From Tilletiaria anomala UBC 951 (taxonomy: Eukaryota > Basidiomycota > Exobasidiomycetes > Georgefischeriales > Tilletiariaceae): a stretch of 64,000 bases of DNA. How positions within the stretch are numbered: the first letter of the stretch is position 1; every line of letters starts with the position of its first letter. The stretch is from assembly GCF_000711695.1 (NCBI RefSeq), contig NW_013546995.1, positions 106,275 to 170,274 of the forward strand. The letters run 5' to 3'. This document shows positions 47,663 through 60,652 of this stretch, piece after piece. Both the position numbers and the translations under genes were made by a program. The notes under the pieces were generated by a model. It was not told where the DNA came from. It made no database searches and saw only the letters and a list, made by a program, of their open reading frames with translations.

Positions 47663-47915
47663 ATGATGCCACAAAGCATATTGGCACTGCACATGGTTGC
47701 ACAAATTGAAGTGCGAACAAAATACAGAACGCTCTGCGCCATCAAATCCATTGAACTCATAAACCATTGCCTTGCGGTATCTATTACTCGAGAGAGGAAT
47801 CTTGCCCAGTGATTGCCGGATAATGCGGTCTACGAGAATGTTTCAAAAGAAGGCAGGCTGAGTTCCTTGTGAACGAAAGCAGAGTGAGGGAACGAATGCA
47901 ACTGCAAAGCCTCTT
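47663..47915. other. Convergent 3' spacer
   Basis: About 250 bp between WBP1 and the large unknown gene. Contains the two 3' ends; nothing else is seen. Confidence 0.5.
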
Positions 47916-50900
47916 TCAGGTCATAGCGCTGCCTGTAATGCTTGCAAGACTGGTGCTAGCGCTGTATAATCCTGCCGGAGGACTGACCTCCATGATGGGC
48001 TGGTCGAGACGCGAGAAGCGGTTACGCGGTGTATGCTCAGTGTTGTGCTCGCTGATGCTGTCGAATAAAGGGCGTGTGGGTGAAGATGACATGGGTGAAA
48101 AAGGATCGTGGGGTTGCTTGTGTGGAGGCAACGCGATCAAAGACGGGTGGTACGTGTCGGACCTCTTGTATGGAGGGCGACGTGGCGACATCTTGCGTGC
48201 TAAAGAAGTAGAAGCTCAGCATGTTAGTAAGACTGCCAAGCTCTCGACAACAGACGCCCACTTACCGTCAAATGTGCTGTTACCAGCACTGACCTGCCGT
48301 TGCCTGGGCGTACCTTCCGGCCTGGTGGAAGTAGGGTCAACGACAGAGGGCAGGCTCGATAGCGCTGATTCTTGACGCTTCCGGGTACCAGCACTGCACG
48401 GTAGCAGAAACGGCCTGGGCGAAAAAGTAGAACCACTGGGGGGTGTGCTAGGGAGGCGCGGAGTATGCGGCAGCAGTGAAGCACTCAGGAGGCCTGAGCT
48501 TCGTGCATCTGAGCTAGCTCGCGAGTGTGGAGTCCCTTTGAAGTCATCAAGTGAACGAGGCTTAAGTTCGGGCGCGATTGGCGCTTCGCTGCTGGGCCAA
48601 CCTTGAACCATAGACGTCGTGCGCACACGGCGCTGGCAGCCAAGGGACGTGGTGCCTTGGAAAGACTGAGCTTGATGAACCACTCCATCACCGGAAAGCT
48701 TGACCATCCATCGGACATCGAGTCTCAAACGCCCTTCTTTGAAAGCGATGGGATCGAAAGAACCTTCTACGTCGAGCAGCTGGACATCGATTGAAAGTTC
48801 AGTGCAGCCATTGATGCTCTCCTCCGGCAAGCTTGCTTGACTCTGAAGGCTGAGGTAGCGTGAAAGCAAATCCGACGACGCCGAGGTGCGCGAGAATGGT
48901 TCATCTCCTACTTGAACATTGCCCAAGCCGTCTTCGGTCCCGTCAAGATGGCCCTCCAATACCCGAGCATCGTCATCACTGGCGACAGAGCTCAGTTCGT
49001 AGACGTCGGGCCATTGAGTTGACGAGCGGTGGCCGACGTCCAAGTTATGCTGGACGTGCGCTGGCACAGCCTGAATGAACACGTACTTCTTCGAGGCTGC
49101 TGACACGTAGCTTGGCATGTGCAAGTCCGAGATGCTTGGGGTAGCCATTGGAAGGCGATCATGTGTCGTACCAGGCAAATGCCATTGCTCATAGACTCGT
49201 GCAGCGGCAGCAGGCGCAGCCTTTTTGCCGAACACGTCGACATCAGCGTCGGTGAACTGTTCGGGTGCAGGCAGGAGCGCGTCGTCCTCGTAGAATGCGT
49301 GCTTGCTCTTAGGTAGGGCTTTCGCGAAGATCGACCGAGGTCCGACAGATGCGAGCCCTGCGAGAGGCTGCATAGGGCTCATGCTCATGCTTGTTCGAGG
49401 CGACTCGGTGTCGCTCATTGCAGTGCTCGGGGAAGCTGTGAGAGCGCGGGGAGCAGTGGACGGAGTGTCAAACGAGCCAGGCGTCGCATTCTCGCCTGAA
49501 CTGGACGCGCAAGATGTATGCTGAGCAAATGCTTTTGGCGGGGTCGAAACTGCCGGTAGAATCATAGGCGAAGACGGTGTCGCAGTGGCCACAGCAGCGC
49601 ACGAAAGGGCAGCAGGTCGCAAATCGTTAATAGCGCTTTGAGAACGCACTTGGCGATGATGTGATGATGCAGCAGTGTCCGCAGGCATGGCGCACCTGCG
49701 GGACGCAATAGGCCTTTGATCTGGCGTATGGTCGCGCTGGGCGATACGCCGTGCAATGCTGCCCGTGGAGCTCGACCTCCGCATGGGCAGCAGTGGGCGG
49801 GTAGGGGTTGTCATGGCAGGCAGCGCATCTTGCGCCTGTGCATCAGGTTCAGTAGGAGGGTTGCTTTTACGGAACGGACGTGCGTAATTGACGCGTCGGG
49901 CGATGCCGTTTTTGGCACACTGTAACTTTTCGTCAAGTGAGCGCCGCGCAGGCAGGGCTAACGGCGTTGCATTTGACGGGCTTCTCTGCCCCGCACTTCT
50001 CGGCACAAAGAAGCTTGAAGAATCCCTGTCTGCACTGGCCTGCGGCGACGGTGTTTGCGAGGATGAAGAGACGCTCTCACTTTTGGAACGCTGCAGCTGC
50101 GGCCCTAGAAGTGCAAAGACATCCGGGCGCAAGGGAGGCGACGACGTAAGTCGACAATCTGCCGACTGGACACCGTCCGAAGCCAAGCGATGGCTTTCAG
50201 TCACCCCCTCCACCAAAAATTGATGCCTCTCTGGGTGGCCCTTAAGCCCGAACGGCTGCGTGAGCGAGGCAGGGTTTGGCATGTGCACCGGCACACTCTC
50301 GATTTCCTGTAAGCGCTCGCGCTCAAGTTGGGCGAGTGCGAGCGGAAGTTCCCTGCTGCTCTGCCTTTGACGAATACCGACAGGAGGATCTCCACTGGCA
50401 CCGCCACTGCCCAGGACAGCATCGGCGACGGCAGCCCTCCGAGCAAGCGTTGCGGCTCCAGCGAGCCTGATGGGGGAAGCCTCCACCGTGTCCAGCTGCA
50501 GGAGATTCATATCGCCTTTGGCATTCGCACTTTCAGGGTCATGGTCCTGACGGGGCCAACCTGCAAAGGTAGATGTAGCCGTGGACCCGGTCGCATCAGC
50601 CGTATCGTTGCTATGCGTCCGGTCTCCCAAAGCAATGTGCAGCCTATGCCGAGCCGAAGCTGAAGCCGGCTCCGCGCTAAGCGCTAGAAGCGGACGAGCT
50701 CTCAGCGAGAGCGGCGTATTCGGCACGCTCTTTGTTGCCGTTTCCTTGAGAAAAGGAGGTACGGGGATTGGACGCGGACTCAGCTGCACGCCAATTGACT
50801 TATCGCCTTCTGGACTGATACCGCTCAGGTCGAGCGCGTTGCTAAAGGCAGCGACGGGATCTAGAGCAGCCTTACCAGACTGGACGTGCTGAAAATTGGT

Positions 50901-52253
50901 CGGCGAGCTGATGGTTAGACCAGCAGGACAAGCGGTTGCAGCATTCCCACTCGCACCGGTCGAAGATGGTTGGGCACTTGTCGCAGTACCTGGAGAAGTT
51001 GAGCTGCTGGAGCGCCAAAAGAGTTTCGACCTCGCCTTGCTCGAGATCGAAATTGATGTCGCGATCGGACTGACCGCCTGGACCGGCGTAAGTTTGGACA
51101 CAGGCAAGGCACCAGCTCTATCTCTAGATGTCTGCAACGGCGTTGCTATTGAGGTTGCTTTGGGTGAGTCGGACGGGCCAACATTCAAACTGGTGTTAGT
51201 AGTGATGCCACCCAGCTCCTTCCCTGTCTCCAGCTCCTTTCGAACACCAACACTCGTCGGTCTATTGATAGCATAAGCTGCAGCTGCGGCCAAAGCCGGC
51301 ACCGACGCGTCGCTCTTCGCCCCTGCATGCAGCGTCGCACTGCGGGCCTCAGATCCAGGTCCAGGCTTAGGTCTAGACGATGGCGACGGCGTGGGCGACG
51401 GCGTGGGCGCAGGGGAAGCGGCAGGCGAGGAGCCAAAAGGCATACTTCTGGGCTGCCTCTGCTGCTGCGGTGTGCAAGTGAGGCTCTGTGGGCGCGGAAG
51501 GGACGAGGGCCTTGGAGGCGATGGGGTGAGGGTTTCATTCGTTGTAACTGTCAGCTTGCGCGCGACTGGAGCTGCTGCTGGGCGGCGATGCGCCACGTCT
51601 GGGCGCTTGGCTGCATGGCCGAAGTCGCCCGCACGCATTGCGGAAGCGGCGTCAGCGGCGGCGGCTGCATCGGAGTCGCAAAGTGGAGACGAAGACGGCG
51701 GGGGCGAGAGCAGGAGCAAGCCTTGCTGGTACCGTTTCCAGCGCTCAAAGTCAGCCGTCGCGATCGCACCAGCCGCTTGCCGCGTCACTGCAGCTGCTGT
51801 TCCCACCGCCGGCGCTGTTGGCGGCGGCAGTGAACTGTGAAAGCTGGCAATAGGCAGCACAGTGTTGTCCTGACCGTCGTCACCACTGCCATCATCGTGG
51901 GAGGAGGTCGTGAGATCAGATGGTGAAGGTGAAGCGTGCCGCGGCAGCGGTGTGGCGGAAGCCAGAGCAGGGTGTTTCGGACCAGCGCGAAGCGGAGAAG
52001 CCAGAGGCCGGAACGCATGCGCAGGTGAAGTAGGTGCTGACCTTGAATTGATGTGCATTTGTTGCTGATCTTGGTGATGGGGATGTATAGAGAGCGAAGG
52101 CAACGGGATCCTTGAGACTGTACTGACATGCGAGGATGCTGCTAGCTTCCTCGGTTGCATCAACGGTGACAGTAACGGTGATTCCTGTGCCGTGCTTGTC
52201 GCAGCAGCAAAGGAGCGCCGCGAGCGCAGCGATTGCGGATGCTGCATAGACAT
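47916..52253 (-). CDS. Unrecognised 1423-residue Ser/Pro/Ala-rich protein
   Basis: I do not recognise this protein. Model: 52253-48266 and 48199-47916 with a consensus intron (GTAAGT ... TTTAG) at 48200-48265; reading through the intron instead would stop after 16 residues. About 1100 residues are low-complexity Ser/Pro/Ala/Thr-rich with many SP and TP dipeptides, which suggests a disordered, phosphorylatable protein. A more ordered stretch lies at about residues 1020-1230, including KKYVFIQAVPAHVQHNLDVG, PDVYELSSVASDDDARVLEG, and ELSIDVQLLDVEGSFDPIAF with GRLRLDVRWMVKL. The C-terminus has basic RKMSPRRPPYKR. No signal peptide or membrane helix is seen. The start ATG at 52253 begins MSMQHPQSLRSRRSF. 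An upstream exon cannot be excluded. Confidence 0.7.
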
Positions 52254-54934
52254 GGTTTTATGTTGCGTATGGGAACGGGCGTGAAGAGTCGTGAGACGCT
52301 ATATGCTGGTCGGGTCAGGAAGAATGTTAAAGGATCAGATAGCAAGCCTCGCAAGTTGTGCTTGGAACATGCCCGAAGAGCGAGACAAAGAAGAGCGACT
52401 CACCGTGTCGTTTGTTCGAAGATCGGGCGCCCCAGTCCATAGAACGGAATCGCTTCTTGGGCTCGGCGCTGATCTGCTTGCGAGTTCGAGGCGTACTATG
52501 CAAATCAAGGAGCGACGGTGCTTGGCGCCTTGATTGAGAGACAAGTAACATGAAGTGACTAAGGGAGAAAGGAAACAACCAAAAATTCGAGGATGGATGA
52601 ATGGCTTCTCTCGAACTGCAAGCTGGTTTGCTTGCTCATTTGCAGATGACTGCCTAATGCTCGATGTACGATGCCGATTGAGCCTGACTGGTAAGACAAA
52701 TAGATGAATGCTTGCGGACCAAGGATGCTGATTTACGAAGTTGGACGAACAATGGTGACGCGAACGTTGGGCGATGGATGCAGACGAGCGGGGCTGGGCG
52801 TGTGAGTGAAGGCGGTATCGTAGAGGCCCTTTACTAGTTGCCTCCAATCGTGGACACCAGTCGCTGGACTGTGAAGATTTGCGGTGCTGCCCGTCTATTT
52901 TTAAGTGCGACCTTCTTGTCCTTCAAGATGGATGGGCTCGATGGAAAGGTGGGGAATCGAGTATATGCGTCCGATCGAGGCGAGTACGGTGCACAGGAAA
53001 GGGACTGTGGTTGCCGATGCGTAGGGAGAAAACACCGGAGGAGGGGACACTAAGCCCTTATCGTCACGGCGGACCGATGTACGATGAGGCGCAGGTGAAA
53101 AGGCAGAAGTGGGAAGGAGAGGGACGAGGCAGGCGCAGTCCAAGCGCGGGGTCGGGTGAAGAGATCAAAGGGTGCTCGAGTCTCCCTTGGTTGAGGCAGA
53201 GCTGAGTGTAAGCCGGCGTACAAGCTTCCCACTGAAAGTATCGACCATGGAGAGTGTAATTCGCGTCGCAAAATGAGGAATAACGCGTTGCATGTTCCAC
53301 ATGATCAACGAACAGGAACAGAGTCGGCAAATGGTGAAAGTTGAAGCGCGAGGGCGAATGGAACGAAAAGAGTCCGACTGTATCAGCGAATGTTTCCGCA
53401 AGCTGAGATGTGCGGCCCAAGGGGTCCGTCCGCGCATACAAGCATTACATGACGAATCTATCCGTCATTCGTAAGCGCGTGAGCTACGGTGAAGCAACGC
53501 ACCTCAACGCCAAGGATGGTGGCCGACGATTACACCTGAGATGGGAACCTGCCGTGCTGTGCGATTCACAGCTCGAATGCGCGTCTGTGAATGAATGAAC
53601 GATTCTGCGCTCCACAACTCCCATCGGCGCGCCTTTTGTTGGCTTTTGCGTCTCGCGATATCGTGCTTATGACCGCCGTCAACCCAACGAAGCGAATCCT
53701 CCCCTGAGGATGGGGAAGTGCAGACGGGATGGAGGTAGAGGTGAGTCAAGCGTGCAAGAACGCGATGCACTTGACAGAATAGACTGGAGGAAGTCGTGAA
53801 CGAACGAGCTGCAGCGCATCAGAACGGCAGAGCCTCATCGCGTCTCGTGCTCTCCCTCGGGCACTTGGAGTACCTCACGCGCTGCCCCATAGGTCGCCGT
53901 CTTCCACGCGCTGGAGGTGTAGTAAAGCTGCGGCTAGAACGGTCGTGTTGCAGACCGTGTGTACGCGCATCACGTGCGATGATCCAGATTTACGAAGCAA
54001 GAGCGACACTCGGCAGATGCCACAGGAGTGTCTTCTCGACAGGCCGTTCTCGAAGCAGGTCATCACCTCGAGCATCAGTTCGCGTTCGCACTCCGAAAGT
54101 CGCACGTATTAGGTATAGCAGAGATGCAGCGCGGGGCGCGGTGGGAGTTGGAACAGGGTTGGCACAGGAGATCCGACCGCCATAGAAAGCACCCAGTTGT
54201 GAAACCCAGAAGGTCCAAGTGGCGACCCACTCAATTTGATGATGATGACAGTCTCTCCAACGCGACGCCCTGCCACTCGAGGCCTCTTGCGGCCTTTGAG
54301 ACTTGCATGCCGCATTTGCAGGCAGATGTGTGTGGAATGTGACGGGCGAGAGATACATAGGCACGTGGAAGATGTCAAGCCGAGAACGCTGAACAGCGAC
54401 CAACAAGGGCGCAAACGAGAAGCAGGGGCCAGGGAGGTCCATCAACGGACAAGGGGGTTGCGTGCAGATTAACAGAGGTCAGGCGGAATGCCTGATCGTT
54501 GTAGCTTCGGCACTGGAGAAGTGTGCATGCATCCTCAGCACGGCAGCCGTGGAATGGCCGCAAGGGAGGCTCTTGTTACGCGACTCGTGTGCGCGTTCAC
54601 GCGTCACGCGCGTCACAAACATCCTTGCGAGTTGCACCGAATGAGAGTCACGTGAACACAAAAAATAGGTGAGCCGCAAGACTCCGAAGTCTGGCTCCTT
54701 GGACCCGCTGTGCCAAGGCACCGAAGCCTTGGAAGATCGTGCTGGAGATGCGATGTTCATAGTATCCAATGGACTCGCAAGGCCAATGAACACCACATCC
54801 GTCATCTGACAAGCTTTTTCGGCCCGGTGCTCCGATTACATTTGCCCACCAGTCTCAAAGCGCCGCGTTCCACCCGACACCAACGACCCCAGGAGCCTTG
54901 TAACAGCAGGCAGCGAGCCGGACGAGACATCATC
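52254..54934. other. 2.7-kb divergent intergenic region
   Basis: Between the unknown large gene (minus) and prefoldin 3 (plus). Frames up to about 170 codons occur on both strands, but none shows a protein family, codon pattern or splice continuity that I can support. It may hold long leaders, regulatory DNA or an unrecognised gene. Confidence 0.4.
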
Positions 54935-56089
54935 ATGTCGTCAGGGCCATCAGCACCAACATCTTCATCACCAGCGGCGGCAACAGTAGCGGTAAGACAA
55001 GAGGCGTCAGCTTCATCGTCCTTACCTTCCTCCTCATCCTCTTCAAATGGTCTCGCGAAAGAGACACAAGATCAGAGCGCGAATACAAGTGGCATCCCCA
55101 CTGCGCCTTTCATCGTGAGTCAAGCACTTCGCGTCGGGCGAGGGATCATTGCTGAACATGCTTCCCACTTCCCTCGTGGGTTTCACTGGCCGGACTCCAG
55201 ACCGATGTCGAAGAATTTCTAGGGGGGCCAGACGAGCCGGTCGCCTCGACGCTCCGCAAATTCCAAGAGACTGTCTCGTGAGTAAGCGTCTCGGCCTGTT
55301 TCACTTTTCTCGCCAACGAATCCAGCCAATGTATCTTGTTGACTGAGATACATGTCCCCGATTTGGGTCTGACGACGGCAGGAAATACAAGTTCATGGAG
55401 GTAAATACAGCGCAACGCAAGACGGTGCTCGAGCAGAAGATTCCGGACATACGCGATACACTGCGCATGGTCGAATTTCTCAAGCTTCGCAAAGTGAGTA
55501 CAATCGTCCGTCCATCTGCCTCCAAACCTGGTACCTGCAGGGAAGATGTTGTGTCCAGAAGCGCTAGGGGAAAGGCTGACGCTGACAGCTGTTACTCTTC
55601 TACTCTGCGCCTATTCGCCTTGGCACCTTCGCGCCCCGCGCCTTCCAGGACGATCCCAATCCGGTGGACACGACATTCGAGCTTAACGACACGCTGTACG
55701 CCCGCGCGACGCTTGAGAATGTCGAGACGGTCAATCTATGGCTAGGGGTGAGCGGCACGCGCATCCCATTTCCAACGACAAGAACCTGCTGACAATGTAG
55801 CTCTCTCTATGTCTCCTGCTGGCATGTCATTTGCCATACACGACGGCCTTAGGCGAATGTGATGCTCACCTACCCAATCGAAGAAGCCATCACGTTGCTC
55901 TCCGCAAAACTGAGCGGCGCCGAGAAGTCCCTGCAAGGAGCCAAAGCGGACCTCGAGTTTCTGCGCGACCAGATCACCACGATGGAGGTCAACACTGCGC
56001 GCGTACACAATTGGGATGTCAAGCGGCGCAGAGAGAAAAGGTTGCAGGATGCGAAAGAGGCGGCTGTAGAGAAAGGGCAAGGGCGATGA
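54935..56089 (+). CDS. PAC10: Prefoldin subunit 3 (VBP1/Pac10)
   Basis: Alpha-class subunit of the hexameric prefoldin chaperone that hands actin and tubulin to the CCT chaperonin. Model: 54935-55114, 55201-55277, 55382-55493, 55649-55747 and 55853-56089, 234 aa. Seen: a Ser/Ala-rich N-terminus, then DVEEFLGGPDEPVASTLRKF, the first coiled coil (KYKFMEVNTAQRKTVLEQKI), the beta-hairpin region (TFELNDTLYARATLENVETV) with NLWLGANVMLTYP, a family hallmark, and the second coiled coil (LEFLRDQITTMEVNTARVHN) ending in a basic tail. The 155-nt third intron was placed using phase and a pyrimidine-rich acceptor at 55648. Ends 39 bp from the convergent Mid1 gene. Confidence 0.92.
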
Positions 56090-56128
56090 AAATCGGAATC
56101 GATGTAAGACCTCTATGTATGTCATATG

Positions 56129-58146
56129 CTACAGAATGGCAATGCAGAGCGCAGCTGCCAGAGCCGGCATGCCTGCAACCATGGCAAGAGATGAATGCAC
56201 CCCACTAGTTCGTGCGGCGCGGTTGTTCTGCCTCAGCACCAAGTCGACGCCGAGCGGGTTGCAGTACTGATTCCCAAAGGAATCTGTCGCAATGTATCGC
56301 TGCACGCCTCCCCACCGCTCGCCGTTGGCCCCGGCGCCTCCGTTGTCACCCTGTCCGAAACCGGCGGCGTTGGCATCTGCCCAAGTGCCATAGTCGCGCT
56401 GCGCGGTGATGTCCCATAGCGGACAGAGCCAGTGCATCAGCGGCGGACACATGATCTCAACCATGTTGCATACGCCCATGCACGGTAGCAGCTCGCCCCA
56501 TGCCCCGTGGAATGTGCCGACGGACGTGTTGAGGCGCGTCGGGCTCGATGCCTCACGCGTGGCGACGTACGGCAGCAGCTGCGCGTTGACCCCAGTCGAT
56601 GCGCCTGTCAGATCGCTGCCGTTCTGGCTCGCCGCGCTCTGCGTCGCTGCGTCCGTGGGAGTATCGACACAGCGTGGGATTGCGACGGCGCACAGCCACC
56701 GCTGGTACGCCGCCTGGCAGTCGTCGCACGTGGCAATGTACGAGTACATGCCGAAATCGGTGTTGTCGCAGTTGAACGTGTGTAGAGTCTTGGTGAAATT
56801 TGCCAGCGTCGGAGAGACAGTCTCGTTGATGCTCGACAGCGCCGCAGCCGTCGTCATACTAGGCCCGATAGCGGTTGCATACGCTACATCTGGGCAAAAC
56901 GACACGTCCGAGACAAGGCGGCAATTGGTGTCTGCGTCGAGAATGTGAACGAGCCAGCATGTATTAGATTCGACTGTACGTTGCGCAAGCGCCAAAATTC
57001 AAGAGCACTCACTCCTCTTTGTCATGAACTTGACCGCTGGTCCATAGAAGAAGTTTGGTGAGGAGGGTGGAAAGGTAGGGTCAGAGGTGAGCCAAGCCGT
57101 GTAATTGGTCCCGGCTTGCAAGCCGGTGATCTTGAATTGCGTGCGTTGAGCACCTGCATTCGCTGGCAGCCCTCTGCTCGTCAAATTGAGTTGAACAATA
57201 TCGGTGCGCCGTGCATCAGGTACGGAGTCCAGAAAGGCGTAGAATGCGTTGCGAATCGCGCACGCCGAGCTGTTGAAGTATGACGAAGGAGCCCGCTGCG
57301 TCTCGCTGAAGATGATGCCGGCTTTGGGAGGTGCCCCACTGAGCACCTCCTGGGGAGCAGCAGATAGAATGGCACCTGCATAATCAGTGTCGTCCAAGCC
57401 GAGCACATACACGTTGTCCTTCGAGCCAGTGTCATAGGAGCCGGCGTACGTGTACCCGAGCGGCGGAGCTGAACAATGTAGCAGCGAAGACCTGTTAGCC
57501 TTTCATCGGGGGTCTGTTCCTTTGTATTCCCTGTTCACTCACCATTGTATGATGCAGTTACTTCGAAGGTCAGGTTCCCCGTCAAACCGTGCGGGTCTTT
57601 GGGGGGAAAGACGCCAATCCACAGGCCATCGAGTGCATCCCCCGGGTCTAATACCTTCGCTGCGAAGCCTCCCCGGGCGAGCGAGACAGAAGCATCTTCA
57701 GACCCGGGTTGCGGCTGCGCGTTGGAGCTGTTTGTTGAAACGACGAGCCGCAGGTACGTCCGGTCGAAGGCGGACCTATGCCTCGAGTTGGCGGGTGGGT
57801 AGATCTCGGGGCCCGAGCAGGCAGACAACGTGACATATGCGCTTGTATTCGCACCAACCGTCGGAGCTGGCAGAGAAAAGAATGCGCCGTTAGCCGACGT
57901 GATGTCGATGGTCGACTCTGCAGCCCTCAGATCCGTGAGGGTGTAAGGCGATGCGGTGCCGTCTACCAGACCCGCTGAAGTGCCAGACGTCGAGCCGGCC
58001 GCGATGATGAGAAGCAATGCAGCCAAAGCGCCACGGGATCGCGCACAGCAGTTGGGACCGCTTCTTCTTCGTCTAGAGCTGTTCGACATTGCTGCCCGCT
58101 GCCAGCTGCTTTGCCTCAGTCGCGGGCGATACACCGACGCATCCAT
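56129..58146 (-). CDS. MID1: Mid1-type stretch-activated calcium channel subunit
   Basis: Mid1 (Ehs1/Yam8 in fission yeast) works with Cch1 in plasma-membrane Ca2+ influx under mechanical, cell-wall or pheromone stress. Model: 58146-57543, 57468-57013 and 56973-56129, 634 aa. Seen: an N-terminal hydrophobic segment (GALAALLLIIAAG), a large extracellular part with many N-glycosylation sequons (NTSAY, NLTFE, NLTSR, NYTAW, NETVS), and the C-terminal Cys-rich region (CDDCQAAYQRWLCAVAIPRC ... CMGVCNMVEIMCPPLMHWLC). It ends in a hydrophobic tail (AGMPALAAALCIAIL) that could be a GPI signal. The second intron is only 39 nt. An alternative start at 58089 (MSNSSRRRRS) would bring the hydrophobic segment nearer the N-terminus. 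Confidence 0.9.
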
Positions 58147-59152
58147 CTCGGCGCAGGAATGTACGAAACGCAGCGCGCACCAATTTCCTGTCTGGCGTCA
58201 CTTGGTCAGTGCCTCACATCGACGCAGAATCCTTCTTCTGCGTGATGGTCCTGTTGATTTGAGGGCAGTGAACATGCTTGTTGCAGCGAAAGATAATGCA
58301 CGCACTCTGACATCAACTCATTCGAGTCGTTGAGTTGAATGGACCTCCAAAAGCATCGGTGGTTGCGGTGGATGGCCCTTCACGCGCTCGTCTAGCCAAG
58401 ACTGCGATTGTCCTTCATGTCAGCTCTTTTCGGAAGCGCCCCCCACACAGGAAACGATGAAAGACGCCAACTGGACATAACATAGCAAGACAGAAAGGTC
58501 GATCTCAATCTTTGGAAGGGCATGTGATCTCGAGCTCTTAGCAGAGTGATGCATGTCGGTTGCCCTAACATGGATTCCCCACACCGGGGTTACAACTCAT
58601 TGAAGCCTCTGCCGGGGCGCGCGAATCGAAGCCGAACAATCAGATGATCAGAGCCAACAAGACATAGGAAGCGGACGAGATGCGCAAGGGTGGCATCGTG
58701 AAAGCTGCAAAGGCGTATGGTGCATGTATAGGTAATGTACGTGTACGACGAACAAGCTCTGGATTATACATGATAGTCGATGTATATCGACAAAACGAGC
58801 GTCGTGCAAACGTCGAGACGGGCAGTCCTTTGAGTAGTGTAGATGTGAAACAGCCAGGCGGAGGTATACGCCTCTCGCATTAAGAGTGTATCCTGGAAGT
58901 GTTGATGGGTGCAGTTGCACGTTGCGGAAGGGCATTTTCCGAACGCGTGCATCGCCAAATTGTCGTCGTTGGATAGTGTGGTCGATGGTCACTGGGAGGA
59001 TCCGCTTCACGCCTCATGACTGCGTCCTCGCAGCGATCCGACGCGCAGCGGGCGTCTATTGTACATTCTTTCGTTCATGGAGGCGACTTTGTGTGCGCAT
59101 CGCTTGACTTCTTTTCCTCAAGACTGCACAATTTTGTGACCGAGTATCGCAC
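58147..59152. other. Intergenic: Mid1 promoter and HOG1 3' end
   Basis: About 1 kb between two minus-strand genes. No gene or known motif is supported. Confidence 0.5.
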
Positions 59153-60652
59153 TCATGCAGCCGCCTGACTTTGCAGTGGCGGTACAGGCCCCTCATCTTG
59201 CCCCGAATTGTCAATATTGTGGAAATCTGGTCACGGAGGATTAAGAAGAGAGGAGCTGTCAGGATCGGCGCGCGCGCCCTTTCGCACACGCACGGCTCGC
59301 ATGCTCACCTAGAATCTCCGAGTACATCATCACCTTCCATGTGTCGACAGGGAGGTCAGCGTCGTTGAAGCTCCAGTCGAATGCCTCGTCTGCCTCTGGC
59401 TCGTCTGTTGGGTCGTGGTACGGCGCGAGGTATGGGTGGCTGAGCGCTTCCGCTGCGCTGATGCGAGTCCTTGGGTCGAACACCAGCATGCGTTCGAGCA
59501 GATCCAGCGCGAGCGGGTCCGCATTCCGGAACTTCTGGCTGAAGGGTACGCGCTCGCGTTTCGGCAACGATTGGACGAAGCGCAGCGTGTTCTCGCTGCA
59601 AATTGTTTTGATCACTTCGTCTGGTGGTGTGCCAAGCAACTCAGTGATGATGCTGAATTGGTTTACGTGGTCTTTGCCGGGGAACAGCGGCTTTCCCTCG
59701 AGCATCTCTGCAAAGATGCAGCCTGCGCTCCAAACATCGACGGCGACGTCATACTTTTGCCATGTGAGCATGATCTCGGGCGCCCGGTAGTAGCGTGTTG
59801 ACACGTATCCGGTCATCTGGGGATCTTGGATGCGCGCCAAGCCGAAATCGCAAATCTTCAAGTCGCAGTTCTCATTCACGAGAATGTTCGAAGGCTTGAG
59901 ATCGCGATGCACGACGCCAGCCGAGTGCACGTACTTGAGCCCGCGGAGGATTTGGTAGAGGAAGTACTGAATGAACTGCTTCTCCAGTGGTCGTGAGGTG
60001 AGCAAGCGGTGCAGGTCGGTACCGAGTAGCTCTGTCACAAAGTAGATGTCCTCCAGGGGCGAGATGAAGACATCCGACAATGAAATAATCTGGAAAGCAT
60101 AGAAGAGAGTATCAGCATCAAGAATGCAGCGAAGCGCAAGAGAACGACTGAATTGCCTGCTCGTTGACACGAAATAGAGCATCTCTCACCAGCCACTCTA
60201 AACTGTCCAACTTCCGGCACCTTCATACCCGCTTACGAGCGAGTGAAAGTCCATATTCCAGCAAATACACCGGGTCAACCCAGTTTCAGACCTCCGAAAT
60301 GAGGGACCCATCTCATCGACGGCGCAAGCGCAAACGATCGTGCAGGACGGTCTTCATGTTACCTTTCCTCCACTCGACTCTTACAGCCTCCTACTCCTGT
60401 CCCAGATATTACCCATGGAGTCCAGACGCAATGAGCATATCCATACTTACATTTTCATGCCGGATGTGTTTGAGCAGCTTCAATTCTCTGTACGTCCTCT
60501 TGCTGAGGACAGGTGTGGAGAAGGGCTTCATGATCTTCTTGATCGCCACACTGGTGCCCGTCAGCTGATCTTTGGCGCTGCAGACCAGGCCAAAGGCACC
60601 CATGCCGACCGGTTGGAGATCGACATAGCGCGTGGTCACTTCGAAGACTGTG

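Noticed and set aside
53064-54342. Several 100-150-codon frames in the 52.3-54.9 kb gap
   Set aside because: They overlap on both strands, lack splice continuity and show no recognisable motif.
59259-59308. Hog1 ending in [15 protein letters not shown] at 59259
   Set aside because: That tail is intron read-through. Splicing 59308 to 59227 restores the conserved EILDFHNID tail and a stop at 59153.
59341-59801. Plus-strand frames of 128-149 codons opposite HOG1
   Set aside because: Antisense shadows of a strongly conserved kinase exon.
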